Below, piece by piece: positions 10,901-22,690 of a stretch of 64,000 bases of DNA. This stretch comes from Cacajao melanocephalus. Its lineage: Eukaryota; Chordata; Mammalia; Primates; Pitheciidae. The stretch spans positions 1-64,000 of the forward strand of contig CAUYLG010038383.1 in the NCBI GenBank assembly GCA_963573385.1, read 5' to 3'. Under the pieces are notes generated by a model. The model did not search any database. It worked only from the letters and a program-made list of their open reading frames with translations, and was not told the DNA's origin. Position numbers and translations under genes: made by a program. Position 1 is the first letter of the stretch. Every line of letters begins with the position of its first letter.

Positions 10901-11640
10901 CTTTACACAATCATCATTATCATTTCCATCAGCAACGGCACATAATTTTAGTTGATGTTTGATTTTGAAAGGTTGATGACACACCGTGAAAATTTCTTAA
11001 AATGAATATCTACTTTGTCGCTCCTTGCAATCTAGAATTTTAGCATTTGTTTCTTCCTTTATTTAATAATAAACATGTTTGGTAAATATTGACCAAAGGC
11101 TAGATGCTGTGCAAAATGCTAAAGATACAGAGGTAAACAAACTAGAAATAACTCTGACCTCACGAAATTTCAGTGTAGCATAATAAAAAAAAACAGAGGG
11201 TGTCATCAGCTAATTTTCAACATCTGTGATCCAAGATTCATATTTTAAAATTTCTAAGCTATATTCCTGATATTGGTTAAAATCACCCACCATCACCAAC
11301 AACCAAAAAATCCCCGTCTAATAAATTAAATACATTCGTATCTTTTGATGAAATTCTTCAGAAGAGAAGGAACGTTTCATGTACTATATTCAGTGCAGAA
11401 CAATCATGGAAAAAAGATGAATAAAACCCCAAATCCTGTGTTACCTGATTGTATACAGTTCTATATCCTTCAAAATATTATCAGTGGTCTTTTAGAGACG
11501 ATAAAATAATTATTTCAGCTGAAAAATATACTGACTTGATTGCAAAAGAGATGCACAGAACATAACTGAATTAGCAAATATGTTAAAAGAACTTACTGTA
11601 AACGTAAAGGTTTGTTTTTTTAAAATTACAATAAAATTGT
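10901..11640. other. Mostly unassigned; ancient repeat trace
   Basis: Around 11090-11165 the text gctagatgctgtgcaaaatg, agatacagaggtaaacaaac and ctctgacctcacgaaat resembles an ancient L2/MIR-class relic. Otherwise nothing is recognised. Confidence 0.4.
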
Positions 11641-11655
11641 TCTAACTGGATTTTT

Positions 11656-11953
11656 AAATTTTTTTGAGATGGAGTCTTGCCCTGTCACCCAGGCTGAAGT
11701 GCAATGCTACCATCTCAGCTCACTGCAACCTTCACCTCCCAGGAGAATCAGAAGGCTGATTCTCCTGCCTCAGCCTCAAGGATAGCTGGGATTGTAGGCG
11801 GGCACCACCACACCTAGTTAATTTTTTGAATCTTTAGTAGAGACAGGGTTTCACCATGTTGGCCAGGCTGGTCTTGAACTTCTGACCCAGTGATCTGCCT
11901 GCCTCTGTCTCCCAAAGTGCTGGGATTACAGGCATAAGCCACCTTGCCCAGCC
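11656..11953 (-). mobile_element. Alu SINE, antisense
   Basis: T-rich start, gagatggagtcttgccctgt, cagctcactgcaacctt, tagtagagacagggtttcac and caaagtgctgggattacagg are the reverse complement of a full dimeric Alu. A 15-bp target duplication with one mismatch brackets it: tctaactggattttt at 11641-11655 and tctaactgaattttt at 11954-11968. The middle carries an unusual local hairpin, listed separately. Confidence 0.97.
11740..11767. repeat. Perfect 12-bp hairpin inside the Alu
   Basis: Left arm caggagaatcag (11740-11751), 4-base loop aagg, right arm ctgattctcctg (11756-11767), fully complementary. At this place an ordinary antisense Alu has cgggttcaagtgattctcctg-like sequence, so the left arm is new and is a copy of the complement of the right arm. 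Confidence 0.95.
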
Positions 11954-11968
11954 TCTAACTGAATTTTT

Positions 11969-13094
11969 TAAAAAGTTTTATTATGTTTCATGGTCAATTA
12001 TCATTAGCATATAATAAAGGTATCATGTGGCATACATCTGTGTCAAAATTACTGTGGGCTTTGGGGTTCCCTCGCTGGGACTAATACATAGTTGAGCTAA
12101 TTAGTCTTCTATTGTTCTTTTAACAGCAAGGCCAATGAGATATTCTTATTTAGAATGGAAACATAAGAATTTTATCTCCAGTGGTAGTATTTCATAGGAG
12201 GTAGTTTTTGAACATGATATTTTAAATTCAGTTATCTTTTAATATAGTTAATTTGTAGGTAATTACAGGGCTATATAGATACATGACAAACTATGAATGC
12301 TAGAACATTAATGAAAAAATTATAACAAATTTCTTCTCCCTTTATTTAGCATTATAATGCTAAAAAAACTATAACAATTTTGATGGTTATGGCTGATGCC
12401 CTTTTGACTGTTACAATTTTAAAGATAACTTTAGTCAGCTGGAAAGCGTATGTTAAAAGGGAATAGCTCAAGTGAAACAAATTCTTCTTGCTTTTGTCTC
12501 CAAGTGAACTGCACTGTGAAAGGACACAAAATGCGTACGTATTGCCTGAGAGAATTGCAGTGTGAGATAAGGTGTATCTGTCGAGTAACTGAAAACCTTT
12601 TTCTACTAGTAGAAATATTAAAAAATTGGAAAAAGCTGTTAAAAAAAAAGTGAAACAAGTCGTTTGGTTAAAAAAAACATTTCTTTGTAGGAATATACAT
12701 TTTTCATGTCAGTTGTCCTGGTAGATTTCCTAAAAGCTGATGCTGGAAGGCAAATATTGCTACATTAAGGAATTTATGACTACTCAGGTATGTGAAATGA
12801 AGTGCAACTAAAGCACTTTTTAAAGAAAAATTGAAATTTGAGAAATGAAGTTATTGCTTTTGTCTTACCTATTAAAATTCTTAATTACAGAGTGAGAAGC
12901 TTTATTGCTTCCCTCTAGCATTGCTTTTTCATGAAGCTGTTTACGTCACTTTTCAATGAAGCTATTCTAACATTATTTGGTAACCCCTCTTCCACGTTCT
13001 CCCCTCAGTCAGCTTGAAAGATTCTACTCTGTATTTTACAGATATATATGTGTGTATATGCATAAGTATAAATATTAGACCAGAGTACTTGTGT

Positions 13095-13132
<38 letters not shown>

Positions 13133-15699
13133 ACAGGTCACTGATTTCAATTTGTTAAGAAATGTTTGCATGTAATTGGGACATCAAAAAATCTGGATAT
13201 AATGCCATCTTTCACTAAAGGTCATATTGTACAGTCAGATTCTGAGAGCAAATGCATGGAATAACTTCATATATTCTCTGGTTCACACAGTAGAAAATTT
13301 GCTAGCTAGATTTTATATTGCTTAGGTATAAACATCTTTGGTAAAAATTGTTTTCATGTTTAGTAAAAAAACGGTGTTGTCCAGGAACTTAGGGCATGTT
13401 TCTTAATTTGATGATCAGTAAAATGTGAATAACTATTTGGAAAAAAATGAATTTTGAATATTTTGATTAAAAAAACTTTAAAACAATACAGTAAAGTATT
13501 TCTCTTTAAGTTGGTAATGATGTTCTGGTTTGGGTGCTTTAAATTTTTAATACTGATTTCCAACACCTGACAGATAAATTTAATGTACTTTTCTCAATTA
13601 TCTCTCCCTTCACTATTCATTTTTCTCTTCCCTTAGCCATGTTTTGTCTCTACTTTTCTTCCATCATTTACATTCCTTTTTCTCCCTAACTACCTAAATG
13701 AAGACAAAGTTAAAACTGGCTACGAAAAACTAGATTTCTCTTTCATATTTTTTTGTAAAAGACATATACTTTCTAAATAATAAATTATCTTTACTGTCTT
13801 AAATCTAGAGAAGAACTGATCCATTTATGTTTTAGGATGAAGCACACATAGGTTTATTTTGCTTCATTGGAATATTGAAAAAAGAACTCATGATTTCTTT
13901 AGATTGTAAGTACACGCTTCAAATGATGACAGGTATGATGGCATAAAACTTAATTTGTAAAATTCACTTTCTAGCCACTAGAAAATGAACTTAGAACAGT
14001 TTTCCTGTTCTTGGTAGTTTAGTTTCACTTCTATTTTTTTTGTGCAAGATGACATACAATCAGTAAAGAGAAGAAATTATATAATTTTTTGACTTATATT
14101 TCTCCAAATGGTAGTAACTTATTACCATTATATATTCAAATATTTTAATAGAGGACATATTGTAGTTTGCCTAATTCCTTGAATTCTAAAGCATGACTTG
14201 TATAATCACAGGTGATATGTTAATGTGAATTTTTGATTTGTTTTTGCAAGAAAGCAGTCAGGATCACAAAATAATTTTACAGTTTGTCTTGATACCTCTT
14301 ATTAGCTGTCTTTATTTCATCAGAATCAGCCAACTCCTTCAAAATAAAATATAAACAGAAAATGTGACATGTCAAATATTAGACATTCCAGCAGAGAATG
14401 AATCCTTTTTAATTTGAACAAGGAATTAAACAATGTCAACTAATAAATTAGAGTTCACCTTTCATTAAAAATAAACCAATTAGAATAATTTGACAAATTG
14501 CATACTGATAATTATAAGTTATATGTTAACGTAGGCAGAGAGATAAAATTTACTATCTCTAAAGCATTCATGCAAATCTCGAAAGTTACTCTCACATCTG
14601 GCCATCACCACTCAATATCAACTTCCCACTAGACTCCCAATAAAAAGTCCCACTGTAAAAACATGAGCTCAATTGCTAAAAAGTGACAAAAACATTTGGA
14701 ATAACATTCAGTTGATGCTCTAATGCAATAATCCACAGAAATTCATAATGATAAGGCACACTGTAGCATGTAAATTGTATTGATCTTTCCAGATTGCCAT
14801 AGAGCTCCTTTTTCGCTACCATTTTGACTTCGCCTGAAGTAGCCAACAAGTCATTGGCCTTGAGAGTGGCAGGCCCTCTCTCTAGGTCACTTCTTTGCAA
14901 CCAGGATGACCAGTCTTACATACCCAGACTTTTGGTTTTCCCTGCCACTCCTGGACCCAAATAAAATGCATACTTTAGGTTATAGGATTTGGCATCATGA
15001 ACAGCTACCAAAAGATCCAGATGACACAACCTGGAAGTGTGATAGGGTTAATTCACACACGAGTAAACCTTGTCTCTGGGAAGCAAGAGACAGGAAAAAC
15101 CATGCAAAAAAAAAATTCCACTTTCTTCCTCTGTCATATGCACTGCTCCAAGGACGTTTCTTCATACAGTTCTCCTGATACTTTCAAAATGTCTAGCAGA
15201 GATACCTGCAGAGGGACCTGCAGAGGGACTCCTGTGTAAAGCAGTAATCGACCCTGCAATGAATCGCTTTGCACAGTTTTCTATTCTTCTTTGCCTAACT
15301 TTGAAGTAGGCAGAATTAGTATCCCCTTTGACTATACATCCTCCTGAGAGAGAGAGGGGAAGAGAGAGAGCAAACCCATGAAGACGCCTGGACAGAAGTG
15401 GATAAGAGAGTGAAAAGTGCTGTCAGTAGCACACTATATTGAGGATGAATAATCACCATAAGTAAACTTGTAAAGATGTAAGAGAAAACATGAATAACTC
15501 TGAAAGAAGAATATGTTGGAAATTCTAAGTTTTTGTGTACACCTTATTTTCAGAATGACAGAAACCAGAAAGTATAAATACTAAAAGATTTCATCTTACA
15601 AGACAATTTATTTGAAATTTCTTGGAAACAAAATTAGACTGGGAACTAAGCACACAAATTTGCCTCTGAGGTGTAGCCTGAAGAAGAATATTTGCCATA
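11969..15699. other. Long AT-rich stretch without recognised elements; one TG microsatellite
   Basis: I see no gene or clear interspersed repeat. A (TG)n tract lies at 13091-13128. A short 12-bp tandem (acctgcagaggg twice) lies near 15207-15231, and a GA-rich run near 15347-15378. Overlapping frames at 14906-15309 occupy three phases with no motif, and look like chance. Confidence 0.5.
13091..13128. repeat. (TG)n microsatellite
   Basis: Alternating TG with a single interruption (tat at about 13098-13100) over 38 bases. Likely length-variable, and able to adopt Z-DNA. Confidence 0.97.
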
Positions 15700-16660
15700 G
15701 AAGAAGAAAATAACACATGAAACAATTCACACTATATCAGATAGGAAACACTGAATTTGAATATAGGACACCATTTTAGGAGACGTCAAGAGAAAGAAAT
15801 CGCAGTAACATGAACTGAGGAAAGAGATAATGAGAATGGCATTTGAAGACTTACAAGCAGAAAATACCTCTAATAAATGACTGAGAAGAAAATTTCAAAA
15901 AAAAATCAGCATCTGCAATAAATTACAAGGAGCCATGGCATTTATGAACAGTAGCATTCATAAAGGAAAACCTGAATAATATTAAAAGGCCACTGGATGA
16001 GAGGGAAAGATAAGATGTGATAAGGAAGAATTGCAAGAAATTAAAATATAATAGCAGTTCTGAGCAGAAATGATATTGCAGAAAATTGAATCCATGAGGT
16101 AAATGATATATTTGAACAGCTCTCCTAGGCATCAAAGGAAAGCAAAAATATATATGATAACAAGAAATAAAATAATATATATCTAAGAAAAAACCTGGAA
16201 AGCCAACATATTGATAATTCTATATCTAAAGAAGAAACTAGAACAAATGAAAAAGATGCACTAATCAATTATAAAATTAAGAGCAAAAATCCAAGTGAAA
16301 GGCAGACCATGATACAGATCAGAATAGTATCATTGCATTCCAAACCAAGCAAGTGAAGATATACCCAGACTGATAGTAATGTCCTGTGTATTAATAATAA
16401 AAATAATTCAATTATAACTCAAGAGGAGAACAGATTACCTGCAACGCAACAAAAACACTATAGCATCCAACCTCTCCTCTACAACATTAAATTCCTGAGT
16501 ATTATGAAATAATACCTAAGAAATTTTGAGTATGAAAACAATTATAACACAGGACTTTTGTAAAAAAAAATTGTCGTTTATTAACAAAGGCAAGGGAAGA
16601 ATATTCTCAGATTCCAAATGCACAAAAAAGTGAAAAAATATGGCACTGAAATTATGTTGA
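15700..16660 (+). mobile_element. Ancient L1/HAL1-like ORF1 region
   Basis: A-rich sequence with text resembling old L1 or HAL1 ORF1 and its downstream part: aatttcaaaaaaaaatcagc, gcatctgcaataaa, ggcaagggaagaatattctc and attatgaaataatacctaag. All frames are broken. The call rests on remembered consensus text and on composition, so the family and edges are uncertain. Confidence 0.5.
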
Positions 16661-16739
16661 TTCACACTAATTGACCAAGAGCCGAATAAAAATTAAAAGA
16701 TTAAAAATAATGAAGACATGGTGTAGCAATTGTTAAGCT

Positions 16740-17345
16740 TATTTCTCATCTCTAAACCCAACTTTGTGTAACCTGCTTTGTGATTCTGGGGCTGGTACAA
16801 TGCTAATTACATGTCTTCTTTGCCAAGTGGCTCTCCCTGGCCAAGAAAACCAACAGGAGGTGCCAGAGGAGACTGTGAGGCAGAACACAGAGAAAGAACT
16901 TGCTTCTTTCTGTTTCCATATTGTTCCTGTCAGCACCTCTAGGAAACATTTCTTCACCTCAGAAAGCAGAGTTGCTTCCAGTTCCCAGCTTCTTTCTACA
17001 TTCCCAGATCAGCCTCATTGTGCTACCTAGAAACCCCTCCTTAAATGTCTGAATCCAACCCTTGTTGGCCGGGGGATTCCTTCTCTGAGCAAATGGAGCA
17101 TTAGCAGCAGTCAGAGTCGCCATCTCCTCAGAGCTCTGCAGGTGCAGATATTTGCAACATTTATCTTTTGTTGTCCTGGCTTGGGTTGGCTGCTATCTCC
17201 TGCGGTTACTAACCCGTGTTGGCTCAATGTTCTCCTTTGCTTATTTAGTCCCCCATGCCTAACTGCTTTTCCTATGTTAAATTCCCTTAGTTAAAATAAC
17301 TAGTATAGTTTCCAAGTTTCTGATTGAACTCTGACTAATATAATG
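16740..17345 (+). mobile_element. Possible old LTR, unclassified (ERV-L/ERV3-like)
   Basis: A less AT-rich block ends in gattgaactctgactaatat, the kind of terminus seen in ERV-L/MaLR LTRs, and lies just upstream of the same-strand ERV-L integrase remnant at 17640-18370. A 5' LTR of that element would fit. I could not match it to a named family. Confidence 0.35.
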
Positions 17346-17639
17346 CATGGGATCATGTTAGAATGGAATTAGTTTATAGCATCTTTGATCTTAAATTTGG
17401 TGCTGAAAGTGTCTCAGTCAAGACCATCAAATCTTACTCCACCTCGCCAATGAGGAGGTCTCTGAGTGGTGGCCCCTGGTATAGGAATGCAGACACACAC
17501 AGGAGTATAGGGAGCCAGAGGCCTTGACTAAAAATTCCTCCAAAAAATTAATGCACTGGCTGTCTGCTGAGACCAGTGTGTGTGTGAGGGGTAGTATCCC
17601 CCAAAAGAGCTGTCGTACAGAGCCATTGTAATGATCAAT

Positions 17640-18370
17640 GTTTGGGCTTGAAAGATACACACACATAGGATTTTGGCTTGGAGCTGGACTTCTGAGAGAG
17701 CCATCCTGATCCTCCCCAGGGAGATGAGGAAGCCATCTGGTCTCACGTTACTTAAGAATGTCCTCCTTCTACCTTGGCTGTGGCAGAAATTTGTTCCTTA
17801 TTAGAATACACACTTATTTTGAACATGGATTTTTTTTTCCTTTCCCACAAAGTTTCTACAAGCACCATTATTCACAGACTTATGAATGCCTTATTATTTA
17901 CCATGATACAAGCAACATTGATCCTGGCCAGGGAACTCATTTCATAACAAAATACATGTGGCAATGACTCATGTATATGGAACTCACCAGTAATTACCAT
18001 AGGCTTCTTCACTCTGAAGCAGCTGACTAGTTTAATGAAATGGTCTCCCGAAGATCAAATTATAGCACAGTTGAGATGGTAGCAACCTGACATTGTGTGA
18101 GACTAGTCTTACAGGATACAGCATATACTTAGAAACAAACACCAGTTGGGCTGCTGTTCTCAAGGAATAACATGAGGATCCAGGAATCAAGGGAAGTGAA
18201 CATGGAAGTGGAGCTTCCCCTTATTAAACCTTAAAACACACTTGCAAAATTTTTGCTTCTTGTTTCCCAGTTTTGAGCTCTGCCACTTTAGAGATCTTAG
18301 CTTCAAATGGCAAAACAGTTTCTAGGAAGGGGCACAGCAGTGTCATTGACTAGAAGTTGAAAATAGTAAG
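17640..18370 (+). pseudogene. ERV-L pol remnant, integrase region
   Basis: Short in-frame patches resemble ERV-L (HERV-L family) integrase. In the frame at 17758-17967, TYECLIIYH is followed by GQGTHFITKYMWQ, matching the conserved catalytic-core stretch ECLIYxHG..DQGTHF. Further on, at the DNA level, ggatccaggaatcaagg and gcaaaatttttgcttc match the C-terminal integrase region. The frame is interrupted repeatedly, and the aspartate expected before QGTHF reads G, so it is inactive. It is an endogenous retroviral fossil with no expected activity. Confidence 0.75.
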
Positions 18371-18987
18371 CACTAGAAGTAATTAAAGATCAAAATGATT
18401 AGTATGTAAATCTCGGTTTAAACTAAATGTAATACAGTAATTACTCTTTAATGAAAATTCATGCTACTTGAAAATATATAACACCTGTAATCAGTACCAG
18501 AAATATTAGTAATATCATCAAAGTTTGAGTAGTACATTTGTGTGGGGAGTTATTGGGAAAGACAGTAAAATTTTCCTAAAGAAGACCCAAACATATTTGA
18601 TGATGACAATCAAATAAATATATTTTAAGATGCTTTTGAGAATTCTTATATCTTGTGGAATGATTAAAATTAGGATGCATTCTCTAAAGATTGAAGAAAA
18701 TTTAGAAAAATAAAAGGGAATACAAGCCTCATATAAAATGAGAGAAATTACAAGCAACAAATAACTTTAAAAATTGAGAATATAAACAATTAACGTAAGT
18801 AAAGGTGTAGTCTCTTAAATGATAAAGAAATTGAACTTGATTTACCAAAGAGATTATAAGATGAAATTTTAAAAATTCAATTCAATTACATGTTGTTCTT
18901 GACACGTGTTAAAACCTACACACAAATTCAAAATAACATCAACAAGGCAAGCATAATCAAAAACAGAACATGTGTTGATAGTATGTT
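18371..18987. other. Unassigned AT-rich sequence
   Basis: Nothing recognisable; the minus-strand frame 18518-18760 is hydrophobic and AT-driven with no motif. Confidence 0.5.
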
Positions 18988-19003
18988 GAAAGTACAATAT
19001 GTT

Positions 19004-19482
<479 letters not shown>

Positions 19483-19484
19483 TT

Positions 19485-19649
19485 AAATGGAAGAAAAAGA
19501 GTCACTTTATCTTGTGAATAACATAATTTGAAATTAAGATATGACTATTATTAATCATAAATCCCAAGAAAAAATATATATTTAATATTCATATATCTAT
19601 AATAGTTTATATATTATATATTCATTACATGAATAGTTGTATGTATATT
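19485..19649. other. AT-rich low-complexity sequence
   Basis: TA-rich text with several partial palindromes around 19575-19660; no gene or named repeat. Confidence 0.5.
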
Positions 19650-21225
19650 TATATATAAAACTTTTAGACATATGGGGAAAATTAATTCCTGGAAGTAATA
19701 AATCTTTCAATTTTTTTTCAAAGAACCAGACTTTGGCTTTGTTGATCCCCTTTGGGGTGTTTATTTTTTATTTTTTAAAATTTCTTTTCTTATATATATT
19801 GTCCCTTTCATTTAGGTTTATTTTCATCTTATGTATGTGGGTCATCAGGTGGCTTCTTGTTAATTTTTAGTGTTTATTGTTCTATATACACATTTAATGC
19901 CATTGTTTCTATGTATGTGTTGCTCTGTATCTTCTAGGCTTTGAATATAACATTTTGGCCGGGTTTTCAGATTGTATAATTTCCTTCACTCTAGCTTCAA
20001 GTTTACTGATTTTGCCTTCTGTCATCTCTAATCTGTTGTTAAGTCTGTCAGAAGTTTTAAAAATTTCATTTATTGTTTCCACTTTCATTTCATTCTTTAT
20101 TTTCCATGTATCTGCTGAGATTCCCAATTTGTTCACTCAAAATAACCATATTTTCCTTTATACATTTAAAATTACTTATAACAACTGCTTTAAATTATTT
20201 CTTGCTTAATCCAACATCTGAGCCTTATCAAAGCAGGATCCAACTAGACTGATTTTCAAGCTTATACTCTTGACTGTTTTTGTTTCTTGAATATGGGCCA
20301 CATTTTCCAGGCATATATACTGATATTTATTATATACTGGATGTTTGGGTAATACATCATTGTGATTCTAGATTCTGCTGTCCACCTCTAAAGAATACTG
20401 ATTTTTGTTCTTGCAGGCAGGCCAATAACTGGCTGATCACAGTGAACATGTATCTGTTTTAATTCTTTTTTATGGTAGTTCTGTGAAAAGCCCAACTTGC
20501 TTCTCAAGCCCCTCTAAAGTGGAAGGATCTAAACTCCCAAGTACTACATCCCCTGAAATTCTTTAAAGAATTTTTGGCTTTTGTGATTCAGGCCTTGTTA
20601 GAGCTTGTCTGGAATAGGTCTACTCTAGGGTGTGATCTTTAGTCCTTGGGTGTGGCCTTTCTGATTTTCAACTAGTCTGTGTTGGAATTGGGCTGAAGCT
20701 CTACTTCCCAGCACTGTTTGATCTCTAGTATTTTGTATTTCTGTTTCTCTCTGAGACCTATAGTTGCTACTCCTTATTAAGCCTTGTATAGTCTGGTTCT
20801 ATGCATGTGCAAACCAGAACTCAGCCAAAGATTCAGAGATAATCCCTAAATGAGCTTCTATCATTCCCATTCCCAATGTCTGTGTAGCTCTTGTCTTTTT
20901 AGTTTCCTGCCCCACAGACAACAGTCACTTTGGTGGTCTCAAACGTGGATCTCTGCCTTCACATCTGAGGAGGACCACCATGCTCCATTTGAACTCAAGC
21001 ACCCTATGCTGGGAACTGGGAAATTATCCCTAGGCAGAGAGCTAGAACAAACATGTGATTCGCCTTGAGTTTTCCTTCTTTCAGAGATTGTGCTTCTGTG
21101 CTGCCTCTTGTCCAATGCTTAAAAGAGTTGTATTACATATTTTTCCAGTTTCATAATTGTTTTTGGTGGCAGAGCTTGTTTAGTACCAGTTCCTCTGTTC
21201 CAGCTGAAGCAGATAAGTACTGCAA
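19650..21225 (-). mobile_element. Old L1 (L1M-type), 5' portion and ORF1, antisense
   Basis: On the minus strand the frame 19909-20136 encodes a lysine/glutamate-rich coiled-coil-like stretch (NNRLEMTEGKISKLEARVKE) similar to the L1 ORF1 coiled coil. Further right, ccagtttcataattgttttt resembles the antisense 5' region of old L1s. Edges and subfamily are uncertain, and all frames are broken. Confidence 0.55.
20245..20274 (+). repeat. Copy 1 of a 30-bp repeated segment
   Basis: Thirty bases starting tagactgattttcaagc and ending tactcttgac are identical to 22636-22665. The preceding 13 bases also match with three mismatches. This copy sits in old antisense L1 text where it is not expected. Confidence 0.95.
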
Positions 21226-21667
21226 GTAATTTTTATTTTATTTTCCCTGCTTATTGGAAGTTTCTTACTGAATATGTGTAATATTTATAGCTATATGTTT
21301 TAAATTACTAAAGAAAATGTTATTCAAGTCAGAAGAAGAAAATACAATTCCGATTAAGTTTCACAGAGATTAAAGAACACATCTGGCTTTAAGCTTTCTT
21401 TCTAATATCATAGCCTTGTTAGGATGAACTTTTATTTTTTATCTTTGAATTTTGCTAAATGAGAAAAGAACTTGAAAGACAATTAAAAAGAAAAAATGAA
21501 AATGGATAAGGAATATAAATCCCAGAAAAAAATCTAATCAGTAGCTTATATATATTGAATTTATTTTTCTAATTCCCTGACTTCTGCAATTACAAATTTT
21601 AAGAATTTTGCATATAGTGTTAAAATATACTCTAACCCACTATTAGGACTAGTGATTTCTGAGGTGA
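21226..21667. other. Unassigned AT-rich sequence
   Basis: No gene or clear repeat seen. Confidence 0.5.
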
Positions 21668-21830
21668 TATATATCATGTATTGAGTACTTGCCCTATATC
21701 AGGCCCTGTGCTATATATACTATATATGCATGATTTTATGTAATCTTCATTACGACTGCCAAATACAGGCAAATTTATACCCATTTTATTTCCACAAGGA
21801 AACAACCTTAGAGCAATGAAGGAAGATAAT
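21668..21830 (-). mobile_element. MIR SINE
   Basis: The plus strand shows tattgagtacttgccctat, caggccctgtgctatat, then taatcttcattacgactgcc and cccattttatttccac, the reverse of the MIR 3' half in order. Confidence 0.7.
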
Positions 21831-22499
21831 AAAAATTCTTTCCTTTAGTAAAGTAATTGTGTCCTTCTGGGACAATGTGAGAATTAATGTCTCCGTGTGC
21901 ACCTGTACAATGAGATCTCTAATGTTCTCTTCAGGTAGTCCTATTATGCAGTGTATATCTGCATATTCCTAATATTACTAATACTTATGAATGTTTCATT
22001 ATATTTATACTTATCAAAAGTATATATGGGCTAAAATTGTTTGAAGAATTGTGCTAAAACTTAGGTTTTAAAGCAGTAATGACCTTCATTCTTTTGTCTC
22101 TTTATCCTCAATATACTTTGCAAGTGGCTTTGATTAATTTCTTTAGTACAAGCTATGTGGTGTGTGAGCATATCTCAGGATGAAGAACATGTTTTGGATT
22201 CTAAAACACACTAGAAACAGGAGCACTAGTCCTCAAAAGCAAATTTGTTGTCCAACTATGTGGGTAAATATCCCCACGTGTGCAAATGCCAACAACTGTT
22301 TAATCCAGGGAGAGTTGAAAGGGAGTTTCAGAGATGATTATAAAGGGAAACCTGAATGAACAAAATCATCTCAGTCAGTGGAAACCATGTAGTTCCCAGA
22401 TGAGAAGTCATTAAAATTTCTGACTTTCGCTGGAAGAATTAAAAAAAGGTTAGAAAAGACGATTTTAAGCATTTTTGGAGTGTACATTAATTGGATACA
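21831..22499. other. Unassigned AT-rich sequence
   Basis: No gene or clear repeat seen. Confidence 0.5.
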
Positions 22500-22690
22500 T
22501 TCTCTTATCTCTGTGACATACTACTATGACCAACCCCATTTTACTGACCATCAAACTGAGAATTAAAGGTTATATAATGTATCTGGGGTTACATCTCACA
22601 CCTTGTAGGAGATTGAGCTAAGAGCAGGGTCCAGGTAGACTGATTTTCAAGCTTATACTCTTGACCACTACACTGTACTGCCTTGAAACT
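22500..22690 (-). mobile_element. MIR SINE, nearly full length
   Basis: The plus strand runs ttatctctgtgacatactac, ccccattttactgacc, ctgagaattaaaggtt and finishes cttgaccactacactgtactg. This is the reverse of MIR from core to tRNA-derived head. The segment 22636-22665 within it is repeated exactly at 20245-20274. Confidence 0.75.

Noticed and set aside
14906..15309. Three overlapping plus-strand frames of 79-90 codons
   Set aside because: Three phases of one stretch cannot all be coding, and none has a motif.
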